DNA of 59,259 nt from Nocardia thailandica NBRC 100428. GTDB taxonomy: Bacteria > Actinomycetota > Actinomycetes > Mycobacteriales > Mycobacteriaceae. Every line of letters begins with the position of its first letter. Position 1 is the first letter of the stretch. Location: contig NZ_BAGK01000142.1 of NCBI RefSeq assembly GCF_000308795.1, positions 1 through 59,259 of the forward strand, written 5' to 3'. Position numbers and translations under genes: made by a program. Under the pieces are notes generated by a model. That model saw only the letters and a program-made list of their open reading frames with translations, did not search any database and had not been told where the DNA came from. Positions 27,844 through 37,740 of the stretch are shown piece after piece.

Positions 27844-28872
27844 CTACAGCCCGAAGAAGCTGCCCACCGTGTCCCAGCCCAGCACCGAGTCCACCGCAAG
27901 GCCGCAGAACACCACGGCCAGGTAGTTGTTGGACTGCAGGAACAGCCGCAGCGGCTTGACCGATTCCCCGCGCCGGACCCCGGCGTAGAGCTGGTGGGCC
28001 ATGAGCAGGAACCAGGCGCCCGCGACCAGGGCGACCGCGGCGTAGATCACGCCGGTGCCGGGCACCAGTGCCAGGGTGGCCAGCACGGTGAGCCAGGTGT
28101 AGACCACGATCTGCTTGGTGACGGCCCGCTCGGTGGCGACCACCGGCAGCATCGGCACGCCGGCCGCGCGGTAGTCCTCCTTGTAGCGCATGGCCAGCGC
28201 CCAGGTGTGCGGCGGCGTCCAGAAGAAGATGACCAGGAACAGCACGATGGCCTGCCAGCCGATGGTGCCGGTCACCGCGGACCAGCCGACCAGGGCGGGC
28301 ATGCACCCGGCCGCGCCGCCCCAGACCACGTTCTGCGAGGTGCGGCGCTTGAGGCCCTTGGTGTAGACGAAGACGTAGAACAGGATCGTGGCCACGACCA
28401 GCACGCCGGAGAGCAGGTTGGCCTGCCACCACAGCCACGCGAAGGAGATGACGCCCAGCGCGACGCCGAAGACGAACGCGTGCGAGGTGGGCACCGCGTC
28501 GCGGGCCAGCGGGCGGCGGGCGGTCCGCTTCATCACCTTGTCGATGTCGGCGTCGGCCACGCAGTTGAGCGTGTTGGCGCTGGCGGCGCCCATCCAGCCG
28601 CCGAACAGGGTGACCAGGATCAGGCGGAGGTCGACGTGGCCGCGATCGGCCAGCAGCATCGTCGGGATCGTCGCGACGAGCAGCAGCTCGATGACGCGCG
28701 GCTTGGTCAGCGCGATGTAGGCCAGCGGGCGGCGCAGGACGCGGGCGACGGGCCCGGTGCCGGTGAACCGGTCCGCGAGTGCCGTCGACGAGCCCCCGTG
28801 CGCATCGCTACTGCCCGGCTGGTGACCGATCCGCACTGTTTCTCCTCGCACGCTGTGCTTCACATCCGACAT
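27844..28872 (-). CDS. ctaB: Protoheme IX farnesyltransferase CtaB (heme O synthase)
   Basis: Adds a farnesyl group to heme B, the step before CtaA. UbiA-family integral membrane prenyltransferase of 342 residues. The first Asp-rich motif is [20 protein letters not shown] near residue 103; the second conserved loop is [14 protein letters not shown] near residue 230. About 45 N-terminal residues ahead of TM1 are polar. It faces away from tkt across 384 bp, as in mycobacteria. CTGTAGTAG lies about 30 nt before its start. Confidence 0.94.
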   Translation of the reverse strand: MSDVKHSVRGETVRIGHQPGSSDAHGGSSTALADRFTGTGPVARVLRRPLAYIALTKPRVIELLLVATIPTMLLADRGHVDLRLILVTLFGGWMGAASANTLNCVADADIDKVMKRTARRPLARDAVPTSHAFVFGVALGVISFAWLWWQANLLSGVLVVATILFYVFVYTKGLKRRTSQNVVWGGAAGCMPALVGWSAVTGTIGWQAIVLFLVIFFWTPPHTWALAMRYKEDYRAAGVPMLPVVATERAVTKQIVVYTWLTVLATLALVPGTGVIYAAVALVAGAWFLLMAHQLYAGVRRGESVKPLRLFLQSNNYLAVVFCGLAVDSVLGWDTVGSFFGL

Positions 28873-28903
28873 TGGATCCAGCAGCGCGCGGCTGCGGCGC
28901 GGC

Positions 28904-28926
28904 CACTACTACAGACGATGGTAGAC
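28904..28926 (-). promoter_or_regulatory. ctaB upstream promoter region with motif shared with ctaA
   Basis: On the minus strand CTACCATCG runs into TCTGTAGTAGT. Both pieces recur before ctaA: CTACCATCG holds the ctaA -10, and CTGTAGTAG lies above its -35. Here TACCAT could be the -10, placing the 9-mer on the transcription start. Function is inferred. Confidence 0.4.
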
Positions 28927-29256
28927 CGTGGCCGACCCGCCCCCGACCAGGACCCCCGGAGCGTGGGCGCGGTCACGCCGCCCCCACGGCGGTGAATCGC
29001 GCCTTGCGGCCGGGTGAACGGCGCGGCACGCCCGGGGCCGCCGCGGCACGCCGTGGGGCGGCGCGAGGCGGGTCCACGGCCGCGGATCGCGCACTAGACT
29101 CACTACCAGGGTTCGCGCGCACCCACGGTTCCGGCACCCTTAGGGTAGTCGGAGTACTCGGTACGCTTCCCGGGCTGCGGACGATCCGCCGGTATCGATC
29201 CGTCCTCGCCGCGGCCACCCCTCGTCGACGAAACCAAGGTCAGGAGAACCACGGTC
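28927..29256 (+). promoter_or_regulatory. tkt upstream region, candidate promoter
   Basis: Rest of the 384-bp divergent gap between ctaB and tkt; I see no gene in it. TAGACT (29095-29100) and TAGGGT (29141-29146) are -10 candidates for tkt, which would give leaders of roughly 150 or 100 nt. A GAGTACTC palindrome follows at about 29152. AGGAG at 29242-29246 is the ribosome-binding site of tkt. Confidence 0.35.
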
Positions 29257-31398
29257 GTGTCAGTCTCAGACGACATTCGCGCCCTCACCCAGCGGAACTA
29301 CCCCGGCGACTGGACGGACCTGGACACCAAGGCCGTCGACACCGCCCGCGTGCTGGCCGCCGACGCGGTGCAGAAGGCGGGCAACGGTCACCCGGGCACC
29401 GCGATGAGCCTGGCGCCGGTCGCCTACACCCTCTTCCAGCGCGCGATGCGCCACGACCCGGCCGACGCGCGCTGGGTCGGCCGCGACCGGTTCGTGCTGT
29501 CCTGCGGTCACTCCAGCCTGACCCTCTACATCCAGCTCTACCTCGCCGGTTTCGGCCTCGAGCTCACCGATCTCGAGCAGCTGCGCCAGTGGGGCTCGCT
29601 GACCCCGGGTCACCCGGAGTTCCGCCACACCGACGGCGTCGAGATCACCACCGGCCCGCTGGGCCAGGGCCTGGCCTCGGCGGTCGGCATGGCGATGGCC
29701 GCGCGCCGCGAGCGCGGCCTGTTCGACCCGGAGGCGGCCGAGGGCACGAGCCCGTTCGACCACTTCATCTACGTCATCGCCTCCGACGGCGACCTCGAGG
29801 AGGGCGTGACCTCCGAGGCGTCGTCGATCGCGGGCACCCAGCAGCTGGGCAACCTGGTCGTCTTCTACGACTCGAACGAGATCTCGATCGAGGACGACAC
29901 CCGCATCGCCTTCACCGAGGACGTCGCCGCCCGCTACGAGGCCTACGGCTGGCACGTGCAGACCGTGCAGGGCGGCGAGGACGTGGTGGCGATCGAGGCC
30001 GCGATCGAGGCGGCCAAGGCCGTCACCGACAAGCCCTCGATCATCGTGCTGCGCACCATCATCGGCTTCCCGGCCCCCAACAAGATGAACACCGGCGGCG
30101 TGCACGGCGCGGCGCTGGGCGGCGACGAGGTCGCCGCGGTGAAGAAGGCGCTCGGCTTCGACCCGGAGAAGTCCTTCGACGTCGACCCGGCGGTCATCGA
30201 GCACACCCGCGGCGCGCTGGCCCGCGGCGCCGAGGCGAAGGCGGCCTGGCAGCGGGACTTCGACGCCTGGGCCGCCGCCAACCCGGAGCGCAAGGCCCTG
30301 TTCGACCGCCTGCAGACCCGGTCGCTGCCCGAGGGCTGGACCGGCGCGCTGCCGACCTTCGAGGTCGACCCCAAGGGCGTGTCCACCCGCAAGGCCTCCG
30401 GCAAGGTGCTGGCGGGCCTGGCCGACGTGCTGCCCGAGCTGTGGGGCGGTTCGGCCGACCTGGCCGAGTCCAACAACACCACCATGCCGGGTCAGCCGTC
30501 CTTCGGCCCCGAGTCGATCACCACCGGCACCTGGAAGGCCCAGCCCTACGGCCGGACCCTGCACTTCGGCATCCGCGAGCACGCGATGGGCTCGATCCTC
30601 AACGGCATCGCACTGCACGGCCCGACCCGTCCCTACGGCGGCACCTTCCTGGTGTTCTCCGACTACATGCGCCCGGCCGTGCGGCTGGCCGCGCTCATGC
30701 GCGTGCCCGCCATCTACGTCTGGACCCACGACTCCATCGGTCTCGGCGAGGACGGCCCGACCCACCAGCCGATCGAGCACCTGGCCGCCCTGCGCGCCAT
30801 CCCGGGCCTGAACGTGGTCCGCCCGGCCGACGCCAACGAGACCGCCTACGCCTGGCGCACCGTGCTCGAGCGCGACTCCGACGAGCACACCTCCAAGTTC
30901 CACACCTACGATCCCGCCCATCAGGACGGCCCGTCCGCGCTGGCGCTGACCCGCCAGGACGTGCCGGTGCTCGAGGGCACCAGCTTCGACGGTGTCCGCA
31001 AGGGCGCCTACGTGCTGGCCGAGGCGTCCTCGGGCACCCCGCAGGTGATCATCCTGGCCACCGGCTCGGAGGTGCAGCTGGCGGTGTCCGCGCGCGAGAC
31101 CCTCGAGGCGCAGGGTGTGGCCACCCGCGTCGTGTCGGTGCCGTGCGTGGAGTGGTTCGACGCCCAGGACCAGTCCTACCGCAACGAGGTCCTGCCGCCG
31201 TCGGTGCGCGCCCGCGTGGTGGTCGAGGCCGGCATCGCGATGCCGTGGCACCGTTTCCTCGGTGACGCGGGCGAGGCCGTGACCATCGAGCACTTCGGCG
31301 CCTCCGCCGACTTCAAGACCCTGTTCCGTGAGTTCGGCATCACCGCCGATGCCGTCGTCGCGGCCGCCCAGCGTTCGCTCGACAAGGTGAAGGGGTAG
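29257..31398 (+). CDS. tkt: Transketolase
   Basis: ThDP enzyme of the non-oxidative pentose-phosphate pathway, moving two-carbon units between sugar phosphates. 713 residues from GTG 29257 behind AGGAG. Hallmarks are [13 protein letters not shown] (residue 42), [14 protein letters not shown] (131), the ThDP motif SDGDLEEG (176) and, in the second half, [13 protein letters not shown] with [20 protein letters not shown]. First gene of the tkt-tal-zwf-opcA-pgl operon, the same order as in mycobacteria and corynebacteria. Confidence 0.96.
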   Translation: MSVSDDIRALTQRNYPGDWTDLDTKAVDTARVLAADAVQKAGNGHPGTAMSLAPVAYTLFQRAMRHDPADARWVGRDRFVLSCGHSSLTLYIQLYLAGFGLELTDLEQLRQWGSLTPGHPEFRHTDGVEITTGPLGQGLASAVGMAMAARRERGLFDPEAAEGTSPFDHFIYVIASDGDLEEGVTSEASSIAGTQQLGNLVVFYDSNEISIEDDTRIAFTEDVAARYEAYGWHVQTVQGGEDVVAIEAAIEAAKAVTDKPSIIVLRTIIGFPAPNKMNTGGVHGAALGGDEVAAVKKALGFDPEKSFDVDPAVIEHTRGALARGAEAKAAWQRDFDAWAAANPERKALFDRLQTRSLPEGWTGALPTFEVDPKGVSTRKASGKVLAGLADVLPELWGGSADLAESNNTTMPGQPSFGPESITTGTWKAQPYGRTLHFGIREHAMGSILNGIALHGPTRPYGGTFLVFSDYMRPAVRLAALMRVPAIYVWTHDSIGLGEDGPTHQPIEHLAALRAIPGLNVVRPADANETAYAWRTVLERDSDEHTSKFHTYDPAHQDGPSALALTRQDVPVLEGTSFDGVRKGAYVLAEASSGTPQVIILATGSEVQLAVSARETLEAQGVATRVVSVPCVEWFDAQDQSYRNEVLPPSVRARVVVEAGIAMPWHRFLGDAGEAVTIEHFGASADFKTLFREFGITADAVVAAAQRSLDKVKG

Positions 31399-31402
31399 AC
31401 CC

Positions 31403-32533
31403 ATGGCACAGAACGAGAATCTCGCCGCACTGTCGGCCGCGGGGGTCTCGGTGTGGCTCGACGACCTGTCCAGGGAGCGGATCAAGTCCGGCAATCTCGC
31501 CGACCTGGTCGCCACCCGCAGCGTCGTCGGCGTCACCACGAACCCGACGATCTTCCAGGGCGCCCTGAGCAAGGGCCACGCCTACGACGAGCAGGTGGCC
31601 GCGCTGGCCGCCCAGGGCGCGGACGCCGACGCGGCGATCCGCACCATCACCACCGACGACGTGCGCGCCGCGTGCGACGTGCTCGCCCCGGTGTTCGACG
31701 CCTCGGGCGGTGTGGACGGCCGGGTCTCGATCGAGGTCGATCCGCGCCTGGCCTTCGACGCCGACGCCACGGTCGCCCAGGCGGTCGAGCTGTGGAAGAT
31801 CGTCGACCGCCCGAATCTGTTCATCAAGATCCCGGCGACCGAGGCGGGCCTGCCGGCCATCACCGCCGTGATCGCCGAGGGCATCAGCGTCAACGTCACC
31901 CTGATCTTCTCGGTGCAGCGCTACCGCGCGGTCATGGGCGCCTACCTCGACGGCCTGCGCAACGCGCGGATCGGCGGGCACGACCTGGCCAAGATCCACT
32001 CCGTCGCGTCGTTCTTCGTCTCCCGCGTGGACACCGAGATCGACGCCCGGCTCGAGCAGATCGGCACGCCGGAGGCGCTGGCGCTGCGCGGCAAGGCGGG
32101 CGTGGCCAACGCGCACCTGGCCTACGCGGAGTACCAGGACGTCTTCGACGGCGGCGCGCACACCAGCACCTACAACCACCTGGCCTCCGCGGGCGCCAAC
32201 CGGCAGCGGCCGCTGTGGGCGTCGACGGGGGTGAAGAACCCCGACTACTCCGACACGCTCTACATCACCGAGCTGGTCGCGCCGAACACGGTCAACACCC
32301 TGCCGGAGAAGACCCTCGAGGCCTTCGCCGACCACGGTGAGCTGCGCGGCGAGACCGCGGTCGGGCAGTCGGCCGCGGCGGCGCAGGTCTTCGCCGACCT
32401 GGCCGCGGTCGGCATCGACCTCGACGACGTGTTCGCCAAGCTCGAGCGCGAGGGCGTCGACAAGTTCGAGGTGTCCTGGGGTGAGCTGATCGAGGCCACC
32501 ACCGCGGCGCTGACCTCGGCCGGAGGCAACTGA
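31403..32533 (+). CDS. tal: Transaldolase
   Basis: Transfers a dihydroxyacetone unit from sedoheptulose-7-phosphate to glyceraldehyde-3-phosphate. 376 residues, class-II-length actinobacterial enzyme. Schiff-base K142 in [24 protein letters not shown] near residue 46 is conserved. ATG 31403 starts 4 nt after the tkt stop; AAGGGG at the end of tkt serves as ribosome-binding site. Confidence 0.96.
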   Translation: MAQNENLAALSAAGVSVWLDDLSRERIKSGNLADLVATRSVVGVTTNPTIFQGALSKGHAYDEQVAALAAQGADADAAIRTITTDDVRAACDVLAPVFDASGGVDGRVSIEVDPRLAFDADATVAQAVELWKIVDRPNLFIKIPATEAGLPAITAVIAEGISVNVTLIFSVQRYRAVMGAYLDGLRNARIGGHDLAKIHSVASFFVSRVDTEIDARLEQIGTPEALALRGKAGVANAHLAYAEYQDVFDGGAHTSTYNHLASAGANRQRPLWASTGVKNPDYSDTLYITELVAPNTVNTLPEKTLEAFADHGELRGETAVGQSAAAAQVFADLAAVGIDLDDVFAKLEREGVDKFEVSWGELIEATTAALTSAGGN

Positions 32534-32537
32534 GCTG

Positions 32538-34109
32538 ATGGCCGCTTCGGCATCGGCGCGGTCCGCGGGGAACTGGCGCAACCCCCTGCGCGACGAGCGC
32601 GACAAGCGGGTCCCGTTCATCGCGGGACCGTGCAGCATGGTGATCTTCGGTGTGACCGGTGATCTGTCCCGCAAGAAGCTGATGCCGGCCATCTACGACC
32701 TGGCGAACCAGGGGTTGCTGCCCCCTGGTTTCGCCCTGGTCGGGTTCGCCCGGCGCGACTACGCGGACGAGGACTTCGCCCAGGTCGTCCTCGAGGCGGT
32801 GCGGCAGCACGCGCGCACCCCCTTCCGCCAGGAGGTCTGGGACCACCTGGCGGAGGGGATCCGCTTCGTGCAGGGCAGTTTCGACGACGACGCCGCCTTC
32901 GCCACGCTGGCCGCCACCCTGGCCCAGCTCGACACCGAGCGCGGCACGGGCGGCAATCACGCCTTCTATCTGTCGATCCCGCCGAACATGTTCCCGGTGG
33001 TGCTCGATCAGCTCTCCGAGCACAAGCTGGCCCAGCCCGCCGGGCGCGACGCCGACGGCCGGATCCCGTGGCGGCGGGTGGTCATCGAGAAGCCGTTCGG
33101 TCACGACCTGGACAGCGCCAAGGAGCTCAACGCCCTGGTGAACCGGGTCTTCCCCGAGGAGACGGTCTTCCGCATCGACCACTACCTCGGCAAGGAGACG
33201 GTGCAGAACATCCTGGCGCTGCGCTTCGCCAACGAGCTCTACGAGCCGATCTGGAACGCCAACTACGTCGACCACGTCCAGATCACCATGGCCGAGGACA
33301 TCGGCCTCGGCGGCCGGGCGGGCTACTACGACGGCATCGGCGCCGCCCGCGACGTCATCCAGAACCACCTGCTGCAGCTGCTGGCGCTCACCGCCATGGA
33401 GGAGCCGATCTCCTTCGAGCCCAAGCAGTTGCAGACCGAGAAGATCAAGGTGCTGGCCGCGACCAAGCTGGTCGAGCCGCTCGACGAGACCACCGCGCGC
33501 GGTCAGTACACCGAGGGCTGGCAGGGCAGCGAGCAGGTGGTCGGGCTGCTCCAGGAGGAGGGTTTCGACCCGCAGTCGCGCACCGAGACCTACGCCGCGA
33601 TCACCCTGCACGTGGAGACCCGGCGCTGGGCCGGTGTGCCGTTCTACCTGCGCACCGGCAAGCGCCTCGGCCGCCGCGTCACCGAGATCGCGGTCGTGTT
33701 CAAGCGCGCGCCGCACCTGCCGTTCGACCAGACCATGACCGAGGAACTCGGGCAGAACGCGCTGGTCATCCGGGTGCAGCCGGACGAGGGCATCACCATG
33801 CGCTTCGGCTCCAAGGTGCCCGGCTCGGGCATGGAGGTCCGCGACGTGAACATGGACTTCAGCTACGGCGAGGCGTTCACCGAGTCCTCCCCCGAGGCCT
33901 ACGAGCGCCTGATCCTGGACGTCCTCCTCGGCGTCCCCTCGCTGTTCCCCGTGAACGCCGAGGTCGAATTGTCCTGGGAGATACTGGATCCCGTGCTCGC
34001 CCACTGGGCCGAGCACGGCAAACCCGAACCCTACGAGTCGGGCACCTGGGGTCCCGACTCGGCCGAGGCGATGCTCGCGCGCAGCGGGCGGGAATGGCGG
34101 CGGCCGTGA
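32538..34109 (+). CDS. zwf: Glucose-6-phosphate dehydrogenase
   Basis: First step of the oxidative pentose-phosphate pathway, making NADPH. 523 residues. The coenzyme motif GVTGDLSRKK is at residues 38-47 and the substrate/catalytic motif RIDHYLGKE at 212-220. About 30 N-terminal residues precede the fold. It starts 4 nt after tal and overlaps opcA by 4 nt (GTGA). The pairing with OpcA is the zwf2-type arrangement of Corynebacteriales. Confidence 0.96.
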   Translation: MAASASARSAGNWRNPLRDERDKRVPFIAGPCSMVIFGVTGDLSRKKLMPAIYDLANQGLLPPGFALVGFARRDYADEDFAQVVLEAVRQHARTPFRQEVWDHLAEGIRFVQGSFDDDAAFATLAATLAQLDTERGTGGNHAFYLSIPPNMFPVVLDQLSEHKLAQPAGRDADGRIPWRRVVIEKPFGHDLDSAKELNALVNRVFPEETVFRIDHYLGKETVQNILALRFANELYEPIWNANYVDHVQITMAEDIGLGGRAGYYDGIGAARDVIQNHLLQLLALTAMEEPISFEPKQLQTEKIKVLAATKLVEPLDETTARGQYTEGWQGSEQVVGLLQEEGFDPQSRTETYAAITLHVETRRWAGVPFYLRTGKRLGRRVTEIAVVFKRAPHLPFDQTMTEELGQNALVIRVQPDEGITMRFGSKVPGSGMEVRDVNMDFSYGEAFTESSPEAYERLILDVLLGVPSLFPVNAEVELSWEILDPVLAHWAEHGKPEPYESGTWGPDSAEAMLARSGREWRRP

Positions 34110-35014
34110 TCATCGACATGCCCGGCACCACCACCGGCGAGGTCGCCAAGCGCATGGTCGAGCTGCGCGAGAGCAACGGCGTCATCACGATGGGCCGGGT
34201 GCTCACCCTGGTCGTGTGCACGCTGGACTCGTCGGAGGCCGAGGACGCCATCGACGCCGCCACCGAGGCCAGCCGCGAGCATCCCTGCCGCGTCATCGTG
34301 CTGGCGCGCGGTGACCGCGAGGCCGAGACCCGCCTCGACGCCCAGATCCGGGTCGGCGGGGACGCGGGCGCCGCGGAGGTCATCGTGCTGCGCCTGCAGG
34401 GGCAGCTGATCTCGCACGAGAGCAGCGTGGTCACCCCGTTCCTGCTGCCCGACACCCCCGTGGTGGCGTGGTGGCCGCGTGGCGCCCCGGAGTTCCCGTC
34501 CAAGGACTCCGTCGGCAGGCTGGCCATCCGCCGCATCACCGACGCGACCTTCGCGCCGGACCCCCTCGCGACGATCAGGAAGCGCCGCGACTCCTACGCC
34601 CCGGGCGACACCGATCTGGCGTGGAGCCGGATCACCTACTGGCGGGCCCTGCTCGCCGCCGCCTTGGACGAACCGCCGTTCGAGAAGGTCGATTCGGTGA
34701 CCGTGTCGGGCCTGGTCACCGAGCCCGCCCTCGACGTGCTGGCCGGCTGGCTCGCCGACCGGCTCGGTTGTCCCGTGGTCCGCCGCGTCGGCGAACTGCG
34801 GGTGGAGGTGCATCGCGCCTCGGATTCGATCGCCATCACCCGTCCGCAGCTCGGCCGGACCGCCACGCTGACCCGCACCGGTGACCCGGATCAGCGGATC
34901 GCGCTGGCGCGCCGGGAAACTCGCGACTGCCTCGCCGAGGAACTGCGCCGGCTCGACGCCGACGAGATCTACGCCGAGGCCCTCGCCGGAATCGAGAAGG
35001 TGACCTATGAGTGA
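34106..35014 (+). CDS. opcA: OpcA, glucose-6-phosphate dehydrogenase assembly protein
   Basis: Stimulates and assembles Zwf; known from cyanobacteria and actinomycetes. 302 residues. The start GTG 34106 (VIIDMPGTTTGEV) aligns with the MIVDLPDTTT-like start of mycobacterial OpcA and overlaps the zwf stop; ATG 34094 in the same frame would add four residues. SREHPCRVIVLARGD and PFLLPDTPVVAWWPRGAP are conserved blocks. It overlaps pgl by 8 nt. Confidence 0.93.
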   Translation: MIIDMPGTTTGEVAKRMVELRESNGVITMGRVLTLVVCTLDSSEAEDAIDAATEASREHPCRVIVLARGDREAETRLDAQIRVGGDAGAAEVIVLRLQGQLISHESSVVTPFLLPDTPVVAWWPRGAPEFPSKDSVGRLAIRRITDATFAPDPLATIRKRRDSYAPGDTDLAWSRITYWRALLAAALDEPPFEKVDSVTVSGLVTEPALDVLAGWLADRLGCPVVRRVGELRVEVHRASDSIAITRPQLGRTATLTRTGDPDQRIALARRETRDCLAEELRRLDADEIYAEALAGIEKVTYE

Positions 35015-35786
35015 GCACATCGATCCCCACACCGACCTCGGCGAGGAGTTCCCCGCCAACGAGGTCGAGGTCCACGACGACCGCGATCAGGTGGCCGATG
35101 CCGCCGCCGCCCGGTTCGTCGAGGTCCTGGTGGCCGCCCAGGCCGCCAACGGCTCGGCCTCGGTCGTGCTGACCGGCGGCAGCGACGGCATCCGCCTGCT
35201 CGAGCGGGTCCGCAAGGACTCCGGCGACCTGGACTGGTCGCGGCTCGACGTGTTCTGGGGCGACGAGCGTTTCGTGCCCGCCGACTCCCCCGACCGCAAC
35301 GAGGGCCAGGCCCGCGAGGCGTTGCTGGACCACGTGCCGCTCGACCCCGCCCGGGTGTTCCCCATGGCGCCCAGCGACGGACCGTACGCGACGCCCGAGG
35401 AGGCCGCGGCCGCCTACTCCGAGATCGTGCACCGGCACCTGGCCGAGCACGGGTCCTTCGACCTGCAGTTCCTGGGCATGGGCCCCGAGGGCCACATGAA
35501 CTCGCTGTTCCCGCACACCGATCACGTGCGCGAGCAGACCGAATACGTCGTCGCTGTGCGGGATTGCCCGAAGCCGCCGCCCACCCGCGTCTCGGGCACC
35601 CTGCCGCTGGTGCACCGCGCCCGCCACGTCGTGCTCGTGGTCACGGGCGAGGGCAAGGCGGCCGCGGTGGCCGCCGCCCTCAACGGCGCCTCCCCCGACG
35701 ATGTCCCGGCCGCGGGCGCCACCGGCTCGGAGTCGACCACCTGGATCGTCGACGACGGCGCCGCCGCGGACCTGCTCGACGACTGA
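35007..35786 (+). CDS. pgl: 6-phosphogluconolactonase
   Basis: Hydrolyses 6-phosphogluconolactone, the product of Zwf. 259 residues, DevB/Pgl type. Conserved parts: LTGGSDGIRLLERV (residue 53), VFWGDERFVPADSPDRNEGQ (80), FLGMGPEGHMNSLFP with the catalytic His (155). Its ATG lies inside the last codons of opcA, so it is coupled to it. Last gene of the operon; 6-phosphogluconate dehydrogenase is not in the window. Confidence 0.94.
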   Translation: MSEHIDPHTDLGEEFPANEVEVHDDRDQVADAAAARFVEVLVAAQAANGSASVVLTGGSDGIRLLERVRKDSGDLDWSRLDVFWGDERFVPADSPDRNEGQAREALLDHVPLDPARVFPMAPSDGPYATPEEAAAAYSEIVHRHLAEHGSFDLQFLGMGPEGHMNSLFPHTDHVREQTEYVVAVRDCPKPPPTRVSGTLPLVHRARHVVLVVTGEGKAAAVAAALNGASPDDVPAAGATGSESTTWIVDDGAAADLLDD

Positions 35787-35931
35787 TCCGCCCCGGCGGC
35801 GGCGCGGTGGACGGGATCGGCGCGGATTCGCGTCCGTGTCCTCCCCGGGTTTGCCTGCACCGCCGGGGATACTGCGATCCGAACCATGCGATTCGCGTGA
35901 CGTCGTTCACGCCGCGGAGAGGATGAGGCAG

Positions 35932-37407
35932 ATGCACGACGGACGCTCTTCCACCGAACCACCCGCGGCGCCGGAGGACGGTGACACCACCGGACCCGTC
36001 GTCCGGATCGCGGCCGTCGCCGCGCTCGGCGGCCTGCTGTTCGGCTTCGACAGCGCGGTCATCAACGGCGCCGTCTCCTCCATCCAGGACCGCTTCGACA
36101 TCGCCGACACCACACTGGGTTTCGCGGTCGCCTCGGCCCTGCTCGGCGCGGCGGCTGGCGCGATGACCGCGGGCCGCATCGCCGACCGGATCGGGCGGCT
36201 CAAGGTCATGCAGATCGCGGCGGTGCTGTTCTTCGCCAGCGCGCTGATCACCGGATTCGCGCCCGGCATCGTGGAACTGGTGCTCGGGCGCGTGATCGGC
36301 GGCCTCGGCGTGGGTATCGCCTCGGTCATCGCGCCCGCCTACATCGCCGAGACCTCCCCCGCCCGGATCCGCGGCAGGCTTGGCTCGCTGCAGCAGCTGG
36401 CGATCGTGCTCGGCATCTTCCTCGCCCTGCTGGTGGACTACCTGCTGGCCGAGATCGCCGGCGGCGCGAGCGAGGACCTGTGGTTCGGGCTCGAGGCCTG
36501 GCGCTGGATGTTCCTGTCGATGACAGTTCCCGCCCTGGTGTACGGCGTGCTTGCCTCGACGATCCCGGAGTCGCCGCGCTACCTGGTCGCCACCCAGAAC
36601 ATCCCCGAGGCCCGCAAGGTCCTGACGCTGCTGTTCGGCGAGAAGAACCTGGATCTGACGATCGGCCGCATCCAGCACAGCCTCGAGGGCGAGGCCAAGC
36701 CGTCGTGGCGCGACCTGCGCAAGCCCGGCGGCGGGATCTACCCGATCGTGTGGGTCGGCCTGCTGCTCTCGGTGTTCCAGCAGGCCGTCGGCATCAACGT
36801 GATCTTCTACTACTCCAACATCCTGTGGGAGGCCGTCGGTTTCGAGGAGTCGCAGTCCTTCCAGATCAGCGTGTTCACCTCGGTGGTCAACATCGCGACC
36901 ACGATCGTGGCGATCCTGCTGATCGACCGGATCGGCCGGAAACCGCTGCTGCTCATCGGTTCGATCGGCATGACCGTCACGCTGGCCACCATGGCGATCT
37001 GCTTCGGGACCGCCTCCCAGGTCCCCGACGCCGACGGGGTGCCGCAGCCGGAGCTGACCGGCGCGAGCGGGCCCATCGCCCTGGTCGCGGCGAACCTGTT
37101 CGTCATCTTCTTCGGCATGAGCTGGGGCCCGGTGGTGTGGGTGCTGCTGGGCGAGATGTTCCCCAACCGCATCCGCGGCGCCGCGCTGTCGCTGGCCGCG
37201 GCGGGTCAGTGGGCGGCCAACTGGGCGATCACCGTGTCCTTCCCGAGCCTGAAGTCGTTCTCCCTCGGCTTCGCCTACGGCATGTACGCGGCCTTCGCCC
37301 TGCTGTCGCTGCTGTTCGTCGGCCGGTTCGTCCACGAGACCAAGGGCATGACCCTCGAGGACATGGACGACGCCACCGGCGTCGGAAGGCCCGCCCCGAA
37401 CGCCTGA
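35932..37407 (+). CDS. MFS sugar porter (glucose permease-like)
   Basis: Twelve-helix major facilitator of the sugar porter family, 491 residues. Signatures: GFDSAVINGA in TM1, RIADRIGRLK after TM2, PESPRYL after TM6, FQQAVGINVIFYYSNILW in TM7, DRIGRKPLLL in the TM8-9 loop and GRFVHETKG at the C-terminus. Start ATG 35932 is preferred because GGAGAGG is 9 nt ahead; ATG 35923 sits directly on that site. It resembles GlcP and GalP-type proton symporters, so a hexose is likely. The position after the pentose-phosphate operon would suit glucose uptake. Confidence 0.92.
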   Translation: MHDGRSSTEPPAAPEDGDTTGPVVRIAAVAALGGLLFGFDSAVINGAVSSIQDRFDIADTTLGFAVASALLGAAAGAMTAGRIADRIGRLKVMQIAAVLFFASALITGFAPGIVELVLGRVIGGLGVGIASVIAPAYIAETSPARIRGRLGSLQQLAIVLGIFLALLVDYLLAEIAGGASEDLWFGLEAWRWMFLSMTVPALVYGVLASTIPESPRYLVATQNIPEARKVLTLLFGEKNLDLTIGRIQHSLEGEAKPSWRDLRKPGGGIYPIVWVGLLLSVFQQAVGINVIFYYSNILWEAVGFEESQSFQISVFTSVVNIATTIVAILLIDRIGRKPLLLIGSIGMTVTLATMAICFGTASQVPDADGVPQPELTGASGPIALVAANLFVIFFGMSWGPVVWVLLGEMFPNRIRGAALSLAAAGQWAANWAITVSFPSLKSFSLGFAYGMYAAFALLSLLFVGRFVHETKGMTLEDMDDATGVGRPAPNA

Positions 37408-37421
37408 TCCCTCGCCGCACC

Positions 37422-37456
37422 GTGCCGTCCTGCCGCTCGCCCGGGCAGGGCGGCAC
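37422..37456 (+). terminator. Terminator of the sugar porter gene
   Basis: GTGCCGTCCTGCC (37422-37434) pairs with GGCAGGGCGGCAC (37444-37456), 13 bp with one mismatch, 14 nt after the stop. No T tract. The remaining 280 bp up to the E1 gene hold no gene that I can support; TAGTCT near 37606 is a possible -10. Confidence 0.6.
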
Positions 37457-37740
37457 TGTCGTTTCCCGGCCCGGTGGGGACCGGCCGGGAAGAAGATGCC
37501 GTGAGTGCAGGAAATCCGGCCGGAATGGGTACGTAGAACGGCGATTCCGGCGTGTCTACCCACGACGCGCCGAATGCTGTGCGTCGGGTGACCTGCGTTT
37601 TCCCCGCGTAGTCTAGGTGCCGACGGGAGGCGCCCCGGGATAAGCCCGCTCGAACCGTGGTCGCGGTACCTGTCTTTCGGCGTTTCCGTGCCGTGAATGC
37701 GGATACGCCGGTTCCGGCCTGTGGGAGGAGGTGATCCGGG

